Assembly (NCBI RefSeq): GCF_014174395.1
Contig: NZ_JABEQD010000009.1
Coordinates: 62,001-126,000 of the forward strand
DNA: 64,000 nt
Reading direction: 5' to 3'
DNA from: Gluconacetobacter aggeris
GTDB lineage: Bacteria; Pseudomonadota; Alphaproteobacteria; Acetobacterales; Acetobacteraceae
The position numbers were made by a program, and so were the translations under genes. Below the pieces are notes generated by a model. The model had not been told where the DNA came from and did no database searches. It saw nothing but the letters and a program-made list of their open reading frames with translations. Shown here piece after piece: positions 18,916-28,427 of this stretch. Numbering within the stretch: the stretch's first letter is position 1; each line of letters opens with the position of its first letter.

Positions 18916-20834
18916 AAGAATATCCCCGTGTGAGGGGAACACGTGTTCCGGATATTGGCGACACCGCGATCCACCAGTTGATCCCCGCGTGTGCGGGGAA
19001 CACTGCGTGTCCAGGATGTTGATCGGTGCCAGCCACGGTTCATCCCCGCGTGTGCGGGGAACACCCGATCGCCGGGTTGATCGCGAGGATGGCACCCGGT
19101 TCATCCCCGCGTGTGCGGGGAACACCATTTTCCGCCACACGACTGCTATGTCGAGCCCGGTTCATCCCCGCATGTGCGGGGAACACAAGTGGTAGGCCGA
19201 CATCGTGTCGTAGGCCGCCGGTTCATCCCCGCGTGTGCGGGGAACACGCGTGATCGGCCGTGCGCCCCAGCCCGTCGATCGGTTCATCCCCGCGTGTGCG
19301 GGGAACACCTATACGCGCGCGTCATGCCCGATCGCGCTACCGGTTCATCCCCGCGTGTGCGGGGAACACGGACGTCAGCATCAATGCGGCGCCGTTGGTG
19401 GTCGGTTCATCCCCGCGTGTGCGGGGAACACTGGCCAATGGTACGACTCCACCACTCGCGCTGCGGTTCATCCCCGCGTGTGCGGGGAACACGGTCAAGA
19501 GAGAAAAGGACCCAGACAATGACGCGGTTCATCCCCGCGTGTGCGGGGAACACAGGAAACGCTGCTGGATATTTACCGTCGGGCCCGGTTCATCCCCGCG
19601 TGTGCGGGGAACACCCATCCTCGCGCGTGGCGCCGACATAGGAGCCCGGTTCATCCCCGCGTGTGCGGGGAACACGATGGCATTCGTGTCATCACCTATG
19701 CCGAGCGCGGTTCATCCCCGCGTGTGCGGGGAACACGGCGATTTCGGACTGGAGGGCGGCAACAGCGGCGGTTCATCCCCGCGTGTGCGGGGAACACGCC
19801 TGGATCGAGCACCGCAATCATCGCCTGGTCGGTTCATCCCCGCGTGTGCGGGGAACACATGCGGCGCGTCTGCTCCTGAAGCTGGTTCATCGGTTCATCC
19901 CCGCGTGTGCGGGGAACACCTAGTGACGCTCTCAAATAATACCGGGGCGCCCGGTTCATCCCCGCGTGTGCGGGGAACACAGAACCAGCCAAATTCCGGC
20001 ACACCTGGGCGCCGGTTCATCCCCGCGTGTGCGGGGAACACTCCTGCACTTCCGGGGGAAGGCGTCCCTGCTCCGGTTCATCCCCGCGTGTGCGGGGAAC
20101 ACCGGTCGGGTCCCGCTGGCCGACTGCGAGCGAGCGGTTCATCCCCGCGTGTGCGGGGAACACTGCTCCATCACGGCCGCGCACATCGAGAACGTCGGTT
20201 CATCCCCGCGTGTGCGGGGAACACACGATCTTGATGAACTCATCCAGCGGAACGGCCGGTTCATCCCCGCGTGTGCGGGGAACACTGATCGGCGCGCTGA
20301 ACGTGCTGGCCAACGTCCGGTTCATCCCCGCGTGTGCGGGGAACACGCCAAGACCGTCCGCATCCATGCTGATGGCTCCGGTTCATCCCCGCGTGTGCGG
20401 GGAACACGCTACGGCCGCATGGCGCGGCGTGACGTTCTACGGTTCATCCCCGCGTGTGCGGGGAACACAATGCCCGCCTTGACCAGGATGTTGATCAGCT
20501 CGGTTCATCCCCGCGTGTGCGGGGAACACATTATGTTCGAAAATGGACGATGCATTTATCCCGGTTCATCCCCGCGTGTGCGGGGAACACTGACAGCGTT
20601 TCGGGTCGAGGCGCCGCGTGCTCGGTTCATCCCCGCGTGTGCGGGGAACACGGTCGCGAATAGCGTTGGTGGCACTGGGATTGCGGTTCATCCCCGCGTG
20701 TGCGGGGAACACATATAGTCGGCCTCACTCCATACGAACCGGTCCGGTTCATCCCCGCGTGTGCGGGGAACACCTGACGAAATCCGCGATCGTTTTCTTT
20801 CTCGCCGGTTCATCCCCGCGTGTGCGGGGAACAC
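18916..20834 (-). CRISPR. CRISPR array 2, type I-E, 32 repeats (31 spacers)
   Basis: The 29-bp repeats recur every 61 bp from 18975 to 20806, with one 33-bp spacer at 19370-19402. A shortened, degenerate repeat lies at 18916-18942. The repeat differs from array 1 by a single base in the hairpin loop (minus strand ACAC instead of ATAC). The repeat at 18975 has two changes and that at 19158 one; all others from 19036 on are identical. Decay at the low-coordinate end marks the trailer, so newest spacers are near 20800. Confidence 0.98.
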
Positions 20835-20900
20835 TCTTCCCAGAGCGCATTGATATTAAAAGGCTATTCTCATGTCAAAGATTCCACCGATGATAGAGCG
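20835..20900 (-). promoter_or_regulatory. Leader of CRISPR array 2
   Basis: On the minus strand this segment has TTGACA (20873-20878), 17 bases, then TATCAA (20850-20855), placed 15 bases before the first repeat, exactly as in array 1. The immediate flank (GGGAAGA before the repeat) matches array 1's TGGAAGA. The IHF-like match is weaker here (ATCAATGCGCTC). The 240 bases to its right, up to the dioxygenase gene, hold nothing else I recognise. Confidence 0.65.
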
Positions 20901-21141
20901 TCATTTTATCACCCTCTCTTTCTGCCACCAGAGAGTAATCCAGACACCCGACTCCGATATACGTCCCAAGGCTCCAGCTAACCAATGTAATTTCTTTGAT
21001 CGTTGCAAAGCCAGCTATAGCCTCTTCGGAAACGTTCCAAGCGGGATGGGATGAATCGGGGTGGTTGGCGATAGCCCGGGCTTATCGTGGTGCCTCAACC
21101 ATGGCATGATATCCGCGCCCCTCACCCATCAGGAGCACATC

Positions 21142-21975
21142 ATGGAATCGCAAGCCCCCGCCCCACAGGCCAGCGTCGCATCCGCGCGTCAGCCGGTCCT
21201 GTTCCTGCCCCATGGCGGCGGCCCCTGCTTCTTCATGGACTGGCCCGACACCTGGGACCATATGGCCGCCTACCTGCGCGGGCTGGCCGCGACGCTGCCC
21301 CGGCGCCCCGACGCCATTCTTGCCGTCTCGGGCCATTGGGAAACGGACGTGCCGACCGTCACCGCCGCCCCCCATCCGCCGCTGATCTACGATTATTACG
21401 GCTTCCCCGCCCACACCTACCGGCTGCGCTACCCCGCCCCCGGATCACCGGAACTGGCGGCACGGGTGCGCGCATTGCTGGACGCGGCCGGGATCGCGAA
21501 TGCCGAGGACCCGGCACGGGGTTTCGACCACGGCGTCTTCATCCCCTTCATGCTCGCCTTCGAACAGGCCGATATCCCGATCGTGGAACTGTCCCTGCGC
21601 CGCGATATGAATGCAAAAGCCGAAATGCAGGTCGGCGCAGCACTGCGCCCCCTGCGCGACCAGAACGTGCTGATCGCCGCCACCGGCATGACCTACCATA
21701 ATCTCGCGCATTTCATGGCGCCCGACCCGGCGTCCGACGCCGCCGCGCGCACCTTCGACAATTGGCTGGCGCAGGCCGTGGAAGCACCGCCGGAGCAACG
21801 GCGCGAAGCCCTCCTCCACTGGGACCGCGCCCCCGGCGCCCTGCAATGCCATCCCCGCCCCGAACATCTGCTGCCGCTGATGGTCGCAGCCGGGGCAGCG
21901 GGACAGGACCCCGGGCGGCGCGACTACAGCGACACCATCATGGGCAAGGCCCTGTCCGGCTTCCGTTTCGGCTGA
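21142..21975 (+). CDS. LigB-type extradiol ring-cleavage dioxygenase (DODA/YgiD-like)
   Basis: A 277-residue class III extradiol dioxygenase, related to plant DOPA 4,5-dioxygenase and bacterial YgiD. Metal-ligand candidates are the histidines in LFLPHGGGP, AVSGHWET and FDHGVFIP, with the C-terminal ALQCHPRPEHLLPLM. It acts on catecholic substrates in the cytoplasm; the true substrate is unknown. The ATG at 21142 has AGGAG seven bases upstream; the frame is open to 21061 without homology. Stands alone after array 2. Confidence 0.88.
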   Translation: MESQAPAPQASVASARQPVLFLPHGGGPCFFMDWPDTWDHMAAYLRGLAATLPRRPDAILAVSGHWETDVPTVTAAPHPPLIYDYYGFPAHTYRLRYPAPGSPELAARVRALLDAAGIANAEDPARGFDHGVFIPFMLAFEQADIPIVELSLRRDMNAKAEMQVGAALRPLRDQNVLIAATGMTYHNLAHFMAPDPASDAAARTFDNWLAQAVEAPPEQRREALLHWDRAPGALQCHPRPEHLLPLMVAAGAAGQDPGRRDYSDTIMGKALSGFRFG

Positions 21976-21984
21976 TCCGCCCCC

Positions 21985-24123
21985 TCAGAACGTCGCCGTC
22001 AGGCTCAGATTGTACGAGCGCCCCAGTCCGGGCAGCGCCCCCAGCACGCCCGTCGCCCTGTAATCGCCCAGCGAAAGCCCCCCGAGCGGCAGATCATATT
22101 TCTGGTCCAGCACGTTATCGATGCTGGCATCGAGCGTAAGATTCCGCCACCGATAGCTCCCGCCCAATTCCAGCAATGCATAACCCGGCGTGCGCGGCTC
22201 ATGCCGCAGCCAGTCGACCGTGTCCTTGGCCTTGACCAGCGTCACCTCGACGCGACCGGTCCAGTTCTCATAAATCTCGTGCAGCGCGACCGTGCCGTTG
22301 GCCGGCATCTGATGATAAAGGCCGGAATGCGTCACCAGATCCTGCCCGCGCACCCAGTTGAGGTTGGCCTGCACCTCGCCGGTGCCGAACGCGTCGCTCC
22401 GCCATAGCCGCGCAAAGGCCGAGCCGTTGATGCCGTAGCTCCGCGCATCGTGGTTGACGAACTGCAATTGCGACAGGCCGTTCGAAAGCGCCCCGATACG
22501 CATCACGTTGATATAATGATGCGTGTATGTGTAGTAGGGCTGGATTCTCACCAGCCACGCCTGATCGCGCGGATCATGCCACGTGATCGTCATGCTGGCG
22601 GTATTGGCAATCTCCGGCGTCAGGCCCAGATTGCCGACATAGCCGTTCCCGTCGCCGAACCAGCCGATCATGCTGCTCGCCATCGCCCCCCTGCCCCAGG
22701 CATAACGTTCGTACAAATTGGGCGAGCGCGTCTTGCGCGCATACCCGCCCTCGACCATCAGACTGTCGAGCGGATGCCAGCGCACCAGCGCCGTGACATC
22801 GAAATTGGTATCGGTCCGCCCGCGCGAGGCCGCATTGAACCGCCGCGCCGCCATGATATCGGCCATGCTCATCATCCCGGTCCAGGAATAGGGCGCGACC
22901 GGGCCGGTATTCATCATCACCAGGTCACTGCGCATCCCCAGTTCGGTGGACAGGCGCGGCAGCCATTGCGCCTTCCATTCGATGTAATGGCCCAGCCGGT
23001 CCCGATACCCGTTATTGACGTTATGATAGGTATCCGGCCCCATCATCATGCTGCCCGCCAGCGGCGGCCACCAATCGTTCAACCCGTTATGGTCGAACGA
23101 ACTCCCCAGGCCCAGCTCATGGCGCCGGCCAAGCGGAATCGTCGCCTTGATCGCATAACCCGCCGTCCGCGCATCGGTATTCATCGGCATACCGGTCGAG
23201 GCCGTATGCCCACCCTTGTCCGACATCATGTCCATGACATGATCCACCCGTTGCCAGAATCCCCGCGCCTCCAGCGTGCCCCAGTCGAAATCGCCCTTGT
23301 ACTTTCCGTTCACGAAGGTCGACCGGTTGTTGGTCATATCCATGTATTGATTCGGAAAACCCTCATACGGAATATCCTGCTGCCCGACCGTCAGCGCCAG
23401 CAGATGATTGTCCTTGTGCACGCCCAGCGTGACGGCATGGTTGAAGCTCAGATAACTGGTCGACCGCACGCGCGGCCCGTCACCGCCGGCATGGTAATCG
23501 CCGGCATGGCTGTAGGAGCCGGTATAGCGCAGGCTCAGCAGGTCGTTCGCCACCGTCACCGAGCCCGACGCGCCGGACCCGCCTCCATTGCTGCGATAAT
23601 CTCCCCGCAGCCGGCCGGTGACGAGAAGCGCCCCGGCCTTGGCAAATTGCGGATCGCGCCGCTCGACCGAGACCGTCCCTCCGGTACTGTCACCCCCCTG
23701 GCTGACCGAGGTGATCCCGGCGGTGGCGACTACCGACGCCACGCTGTCCGGATCGATATAGGACATCGCCGGATTCATGTGATTGGGACAGGCCGAGGCA
23801 ATCCGCATCCCGTCCACAAAGGTCGCCACCCGGTCATCCGCCATCCCGTTCAGCACCGGCAGCGCCGACACGCCGCCGGCCGCATAACTGCTGAACCCCA
23901 ACGCATGAGACAGCAGGGCACTCGTATCCGCACTATGCCCCGCCGGCCGCCGCACGCCATTGACGGTAATGAACTCGCCCGCCGTTCCGGCAGACGAGGA
24001 TCGAGAGGATATCGGCGCGGACACGGCCTGGTCGGCCCGGGCAGGAACAACGGTCAACCCGCCGGCGACGGCCCAGCCGCACGCCACGGCACCGATCCAC
24101 AGGGACCGGACATGATCTGTCAT
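21985..24123 (-). CDS. TonB-dependent outer-membrane receptor, OprC/NosA-like (probably copper)
   Basis: A TonB-dependent receptor of about 712 residues. The signal peptide is WIGAVACGWAVAGGLTVVPARA, followed by a plug (FITVNGVRRPAGHSADT, VATFVDGMRIASACPNHMNP) and a 22-strand barrel ending YNLSLTATF. The ACPNHMNPAMSYIDP motif, and the many methionine- and histidine-rich stretches (MSDKGGH, MMMGPDT, MMSMADIM), are features of the copper receptors OprC/NosA. A DUF2946 protein lies just upstream on the same strand, a common companion of these receptors. Start at 24123 (MTDHVRSLW) with AGG nine bases before it. Copper is an inference. Confidence 0.85.
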   Translation of the reverse strand: MTDHVRSLWIGAVACGWAVAGGLTVVPARADQAVSAPISSRSSSAGTAGEFITVNGVRRPAGHSADTSALLSHALGFSSYAAGGVSALPVLNGMADDRVATFVDGMRIASACPNHMNPAMSYIDPDSVASVVATAGITSVSQGGDSTGGTVSVERRDPQFAKAGALLVTGRLRGDYRSNGGGSGASGSVTVANDLLSLRYTGSYSHAGDYHAGGDGPRVRSTSYLSFNHAVTLGVHKDNHLLALTVGQQDIPYEGFPNQYMDMTNNRSTFVNGKYKGDFDWGTLEARGFWQRVDHVMDMMSDKGGHTASTGMPMNTDARTAGYAIKATIPLGRRHELGLGSSFDHNGLNDWWPPLAGSMMMGPDTYHNVNNGYRDRLGHYIEWKAQWLPRLSTELGMRSDLVMMNTGPVAPYSWTGMMSMADIMAARRFNAASRGRTDTNFDVTALVRWHPLDSLMVEGGYARKTRSPNLYERYAWGRGAMASSMIGWFGDGNGYVGNLGLTPEIANTASMTITWHDPRDQAWLVRIQPYYTYTHHYINVMRIGALSNGLSQLQFVNHDARSYGINGSAFARLWRSDAFGTGEVQANLNWVRGQDLVTHSGLYHQMPANGTVALHEIYENWTGRVEVTLVKAKDTVDWLRHEPRTPGYALLELGGSYRWRNLTLDASIDNVLDQKYDLPLGGLSLGDYRATGVLGALPGLGRSYNLSLTATF

Positions 24124-24279
24124 GACAGAAACCTGATCTGAGAGAGAGCAACAGCCCACGGGCCACGCGCACCGGTTTCCCCGTACGCAGGCCATGGGCG
24201 CGTCGTGCGCGGAGACGGTTCAGGATCGTACAGGCCCATCCCTTGCAGGCATGCGGCGGCACGATCGCTGAAAAATCTC

Positions 24280-24729
24280 TCAGATCGTCAGGGGCGGCCC
24301 AATGGCCGGGGGCCGCAAAAGGGCCCGCCGCATCGGCGGCGCACGCGGCCGCGCCGGGCTGTAGCGCACCCGCACCAGCCGGTGCAGGAGACAGAGCGCC
24401 GCCAGCACCACCGGCAGCACAACCAGCGACAGGTGCAGAAGCGGGCAAAGCGGGCAGGCATCATTGTCCGGCGCATGGTCATGCGACCGCTCGCCCGGCC
24501 CCGGCATGCCGGCCATCGCCATACCGGGCATGTGGTCACACATGCCGGACGCGGATGCCGGCGTCAGATGAATGCCCGTCAGACGCTCCAGCGTGGCCCG
24601 GGGCATCTCACCGGGCAGCGCGCGCGCCTGAATGCCCAGCAAGCCGAGATAGCCGCACAGCACGAGCAAGGCGACCGTCCAGCGGCCCCATCCCGGCCGC
24701 GCCTTCCTGATCGCGTCCCGCCCGTTCAC
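24280..24729 (-). CDS. DUF2946-type membrane protein upstream of the TonB receptor
   Basis: A small protein of about 149 residues: N-terminal membrane segment (WTVALLVLCGYLGLLGI), a periplasmic stretch with MCDHMPGMAMAGMPG and HDHAPDNDACPLCPLL, then a second hydrophobic segment (LSLVVLPVVLAALCLL). The His/Met clusters and CPLC pair fit metal binding and DUF2946. The start is a GTG at 24729 with GAGGTG eight bases upstream; the frame is open from a GTG at 24798 that lacks a ribosome site. Probably co-transcribed with the receptor, 156 bases downstream. Confidence 0.7.
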   Translation of the reverse strand: MNGRDAIRKARPGWGRWTVALLVLCGYLGLLGIQARALPGEMPRATLERLTGIHLTPASASGMCDHMPGMAMAGMPGPGERSHDHAPDNDACPLCPLLHLSLVVLPVVLAALCLLHRLVRVRYSPARPRAPPMRRALLRPPAIGPPLTI

Positions 24730-24837
24730 GGTCCGGCCACCTCGTTCGCTGCAAATCCGCCCATCCACTAGCGCCGGACAGCCGGAAGACGCAAGCACGA
24801 CCGGGGCGAACGCCGTCCGCCCCGGCCGCCGCGATGA

Positions 24838-25530
24838 TTATTTCTTCGCCGGCTGCGCCGAGGGCGCCGGGGCGGTCGGCGCCAGGGTCTCGATGAAATC
24901 CTGCGAGACGAAGACAATTCCGTCCAGCGCCTGGTCCAGCGCCTCGGCCGCCTGCTTCGGCTGGCGGCCCTCGACGAACACCGTCGCCCGGTTGATCGCG
25001 CCTTCCATCTGGTCCAGCGGCGCCAGCGCGACGATGAAATCGACATCCTCGCCCACGACCTGCATCGTCTGGGCCGCGGCCTTGCTGTCGCCTGCCTTCA
25101 ACTGGGCGTTGGCCGACGCGACCGCCGCCTTCTTCTCAGGCGCCAGAACGTCGCTGGCGATGAACTCGCCGCCCACCGGCACCCAGTCCGTCGGCGTCGT
25201 CACCGGCCGATGCGTCGGCGGCAGCGGATGCTGCGGCGCGGGCTGAAGCGCGCTTTCCGCCGCGTTGTAGCGTTTCTCGGCCTTGCGGGCGGCCTCCAGC
25301 CGCTTCTGCGCGTCATAAAGGGGCGGCACCGCCTGATCCACCTTCCCCTGCGCGACAAGCTGCCGGGCGGTTACGATGTCCGACAGCGCCCGCTCTCCAT
25401 CATTGGAGAGATGATGCAGCGCACGGCCGGCCTTGAACTTCTCCCACGCCGCATGCAGCGGCGCCGCATGCGCCAGCGAGGGCACGGCACCCAGCGCGGC
25501 AACCACCGCCAGCGAGGCCACAATCCGCAT
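24838..25530 (-). CDS. YfdX family periplasmic protein
   Basis: The 230-residue protein has a clean signal peptide (IVASLAVVAALGAVPSLAHA). A helical region follows with YfdX-family blocks: RALHHLSNDGERALSDIVTA, ARQLVAQGKVDQAVPPLYDA and TDWVPVGGEFIASDVL. It ends in an alanine/proline-rich tail. E. coli YfdX is an EvgA-regulated periplasmic protein of unclear, possibly chaperone-like role in acid resistance; that function is not shown here. The start at 25530 has GAAGG nine bases upstream; an ATG at 25539 sits on that ribosome site. Confidence 0.85.
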   Translation of the reverse strand: MRIVASLAVVAALGAVPSLAHAAPLHAAWEKFKAGRALHHLSNDGERALSDIVTARQLVAQGKVDQAVPPLYDAQKRLEAARKAEKRYNAAESALQPAPQHPLPPTHRPVTTPTDWVPVGGEFIASDVLAPEKKAAVASANAQLKAGDSKAAAQTMQVVGEDVDFIVALAPLDQMEGAINRATVFVEGRQPKQAAEALDQALDGIVFVSQDFIETLAPTAPAPSAQPAKK

Positions 25531-25711
25531 ATCTGACATCCTTCTCGTCCGTTAGAGTCATTTTTAACATAATGTTGCTGGCGATCGGAGGACAAGGCAG
25601 GGCAGGAATGCGCCTGGCGATCATGGAATTTAATTGAATACCGAACCATTCCCGGTGCGGCGCCGACGACAGGACTCGCGCGCCCCTCCGCCGCCCGCCG
25701 TCGTCAACTGC

Positions 25712-25769
25712 GCCCCAGCACAAGACCCCTGAACGAATCAGGGTTTTTTGGTTCTTTTTTTCAAAAAGG
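25712..25769. repeat. Dispersed AT-rich hairpin repeat, partial copy (family 1, copy A)
   Basis: The segment carries CCCCAGCA, then a perfect stem CCCTGA-ACGAA-TCAGGG followed by a T run and GGTTCTTTTTTTC. The same arrangement recurs at about 34848-34975 and 43538-43672. Here only the right half is present. It lies between the ung stop and the yfdX-like gene. Read rightwards it has the form of an intrinsic terminator. Confidence 0.7.
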
Positions 25770-25773
25770 ACCG

Positions 25774-26469
25774 TCAAACATCCCTCGGCGGCTCCGCCGG
25801 CAACCGCCAGTCGATCGGCGTCAGCCCATGGCTGACCAGAAACGCATTGGCCTTGGAAAAATGGTGGCAGCCAAAGAACCCGTTATGCGCCGATAGCGGC
25901 GACGGATGCGCCGCCTTCAGCACCAGATGCCGCGACTGGTCGACAAAGGCCGCCTTGCGCTGGGCATAGGCCCCCCACAGCATGAAGACCGCCGGCGTGC
26001 GCTGCTCGTTGACGCGGGCGATCACCGCATCGGTAAACTGCTCCCATCCCCGCTTCTGGTGCGAGGCCGCATTGCCCCGCTCCACCGTCAGCACGCTGTT
26101 CAGCAGCAGGACACCCTGCTTCGCCCAGGATTCCAGATAGCCGTGATGAGCCGGCGGAATACCCAGGTCGCTCTGGAGTTCCTTGTAGATATTGACCAGC
26201 GACGGCGGAATGCGCACGCCGGGCCGCACGCTGAAGCACAGCCCATGGGCCTGGCCATCGCCATGATACGGGTCCTGGCCCAGGATCACGACCTTGACGT
26301 CATCCAGCGGGGTCAGGTCCAGCGCCCGGAAATATTCCGCCCCCCTGGGGAAGATCACCTTGCCGCGCGCCTTCTCCGCCAGCAGGAAATCCTTCAGCGC
26401 CTGCATGTAGGGCGCATCGAATTCGGGGGCCAGCGCCGCCTTCCAGCTATCATCGAGCTTGATCGTCAT
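25774..26469 (-). CDS. ung: Uracil-DNA glycosylase
   Basis: Ung removes uracil from DNA as the first step of base-excision repair. Family-1 motifs are intact: the water-activating [34 protein letters not shown] and the minor-groove loop [15 protein letters not shown]. About 231 residues, standard length. The start MTIKLDDSW at 26469 fits the family; the open frame extends to 26526 without similarity. Confidence 0.97.
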   Translation of the reverse strand: MTIKLDDSWKAALAPEFDAPYMQALKDFLLAEKARGKVIFPRGAEYFRALDLTPLDDVKVVILGQDPYHGDGQAHGLCFSVRPGVRIPPSLVNIYKELQSDLGIPPAHHGYLESWAKQGVLLLNSVLTVERGNAASHQKRGWEQFTDAVIARVNEQRTPAVFMLWGAYAQRKAAFVDQSRHLVLKAAHPSPLSAHNGFFGCHHFSKANAFLVSHGLTPIDWRLPAEPPRDV

Positions 26470-26564
26470 GGCGGCATCAAGCGACGCCCCGCGGCAAAAA
26501 TCAAGCAGGCTGCCCGCCCCCGCCACGAAGGGCAGGGGCGGAACAGGGGCGGACGCCGATCCGG

Positions 26565-27272
26565 TCAGGGCGCAACGTCCACCAGCACGATCTCGGCATC
26601 CTCCAGCGCGCGCACCGTCAGCACGTCGGTCTCCGAAATCGCCGCCCCATCACGGGTGCCGACCGTCCGGCCCTCGATCTCCACGCTGCCCTTGGCCGGG
26701 ACCAGATAACCCAGCCGTTCCACGCCCAGCCGGTATTCCGCGCTTTCCCCCTTCTTCAGGGTCGCGCCCAGAACCCGCGCATCGGCATGGATCGGCAGGG
26801 CATCGCCCGCCGTATCGGCATCGTAGCCCGAGGCCAGCGCCACGAACCGCCCGCCACGCTCCCCCCTGGGAAAGGCCCGCGTGCCCCACGAGGGCGCATG
26901 CCCCGCCCGGTCCGGCATGATCCAGATCTGGAAGATGCGCGTCCTGCCGGGCTCGCGATTATACTCGCTGTGCATGATGCCGGTGCCGGCCGACATCACC
27001 TGCACGTCGCCCGCCTCGGTGCGCCCCGTATTGCCCAGATTATCCTGATGCGTAATGGCCCCTTCGCGCACATAGGTGATGATTTCCATGTCGCGATGCG
27101 GATGGGTGCCGAAACCGGTCCCCGGCGCAATGGCGTCATCGTTCCACACACGCAGCGCACCCCAGTGCATCCGGCGCGGATCGTAATAATCCGCGAAGGA
27201 AAAATGATGTTTCGCATCGAGCCACCCATGGTCGGCATGGCCCAGTTCCGCGAACGAACGAACCTCGATCAT
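26565..27272 (-). CDS. Pirin family protein (YhhW-type)
   Basis: A 235-residue cupin of the pirin/YhhW group. The N-terminal cupin metal site is visible as [16 protein letters not shown] and [10 protein letters not shown]-like ligands ([12 protein letters not shown]), with [13 protein letters not shown] following. YhhW has quercetinase activity; the substrate here is unknown. The start at 27272 has GGAGGG six bases upstream. It is divergent from a LysR regulator 194 bases away, an arrangement that suggests control by that regulator. Confidence 0.9.
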   Translation of the reverse strand: MIEVRSFAELGHADHGWLDAKHHFSFADYYDPRRMHWGALRVWNDDAIAPGTGFGTHPHRDMEIITYVREGAITHQDNLGNTGRTEAGDVQVMSAGTGIMHSEYNREPGRTRIFQIWIMPDRAGHAPSWGTRAFPRGERGGRFVALASGYDADTAGDALPIHADARVLGATLKKGESAEYRLGVERLGYLVPAKGSVEIEGRTVGTRDGAAISETDVLTVRALEDAEIVLVDVAP

Positions 27273-27339
27273 CGTGATCCCTCCAGTCTGATGTTTCTGG
27301 ACGGACCCTACGCCCCCGCCGCAACACTCCGATACGGCA

Positions 27340-27361
27340 GGAAGCGAAACCCTTCGTTTCC
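27340..27361. promoter_or_regulatory. Inverted repeat between pirin and LysR genes, candidate operator
   Basis: GGAAGCGAA-ACCC-TTCGTTTCC is a 9-bp inverted repeat with one mismatch, in the 194-bp divergent region. LysR-type regulators usually bind such imperfect dyads in the shared promoter area, so this may be their site. A hairpin in either leader RNA is the alternative. Confidence 0.35.
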
Positions 27362-27466
27362 GGATTTTCCGCCCCCGGAGCCTGCCGGAGCCCCCGTCTG
27401 GACGGGCACCGGCAGAAAATATATGGAAAGAGACCCGTCTGACCGTTTCCAAAAAGGCCATCCTTC

Positions 27467-28399
27467 ATGCGACTGCCCGATTTCGAAGCCTGGGCCATCT
27501 TCGCGAAAGTGGCCGAATGGGGGTCGTTCGCACGCGCGGCGGAGGACATCCAGCTATCCAAGCCCACGGTCTCGAAGGCCGTAACCCGGCTGGAACAGGC
27601 GCTGGGCGCCAGCCTGTTCAACCGCAATTCGCGCCAGTTATCCCTGACCGACATGGGCCGCCACGCCCTGGGCCATGCCAGCCGCATCATCGCCGAAGCC
27701 GAAGCCGCCGAGGCCCAGGCCCGGGACGGCACGCTGAAACCCTCGGGCCAGATCCGCATCGCGGCGCCGATGACATTCGGCGTCAAGCATCTCTCGCCGG
27801 TCCTGCCCGCCTTCCTGCAACGCTATCCCGACATCGACCTCACGCTCGATTTCAGCGACGCGATCGTCGACCTGGTGGCCGAGGGCTACGACATCGCGCT
27901 GCGGATCTCCTCGCTGGCGGATTCCTCGCTGCGGGCCCGCCGGCTCTGCGCGGTCAGGCTGCTGCTGGTCGCCACCCCCGCCTGGCTCGATGCGACGGGC
28001 CGGCCGACCCACCCGCGCGATCTCGAGGCCCACAAGAGCTTCGTCTACACCAACACCTCCGCCCCGGGGACGATCCGCCTGCGCCATGCGCCATCCGGCA
28101 AGGATTACGTGCTGTCCCAGGCCTCCCGCCTGCGCGCGAACAATGCGGAAGGCTTCCTGCCGGCACTCGAAGCCGGGCTGGGCTTCGGCCTGTTCCCCGA
28201 ATTCATGATCTGGGACAATCTTCAGGCCGGATCGCTGGAAATCATCCTTCCGGAGTGGCAGGCACCGCCGATCGCGCTCTACCTGGTCACCCCCCCCAGC
28301 CCGCTTCGCCCGGCACGCGTCAACGCGCTGCTGGACTATTTCGTCGAAGCGTTCGCGCTGCCACCCTGGGCCCGACCGGACGATCCGCCCCCCGCATAG
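27467..28399 (+). CDS. LysR family transcriptional regulator, divergent from pirin
   Basis: The 310-residue regulator has an N-terminal winged helix (FAKVAEWGSFARAAEDIQLS, KPTVSKAVTRLEQALGASLF). A substrate-binding domain follows, opening SGQIRIAAPMTFGVKHLSP, of the CrgA/AaeR-like subgroup. The effector cannot be read from sequence. The usual autoregulated, divergent layout points to the pirin gene as a target. Confidence 0.93.
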   Translation: MRLPDFEAWAIFAKVAEWGSFARAAEDIQLSKPTVSKAVTRLEQALGASLFNRNSRQLSLTDMGRHALGHASRIIAEAEAAEAQARDGTLKPSGQIRIAAPMTFGVKHLSPVLPAFLQRYPDIDLTLDFSDAIVDLVAEGYDIALRISSLADSSLRARRLCAVRLLLVATPAWLDATGRPTHPRDLEAHKSFVYTNTSAPGTIRLRHAPSGKDYVLSQASRLRANNAEGFLPALEAGLGFGLFPEFMIWDNLQAGSLEIILPEWQAPPIALYLVTPPSPLRPARVNALLDYFVEAFALPPWARPDDPPPA

Positions 28400-28427
28400 C
28401 CCCCACGCCAGGCCTTGAGGCAGCCCC

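Noticed and set aside
19260-20234. Long open frames across array 2 and array 1 encoding a repeating FIPACAGNT/SSPRVRGT-like peptide
   Set aside because: They arise from translating CRISPR repeats, occur in several frames on both strands, and have no start signals.
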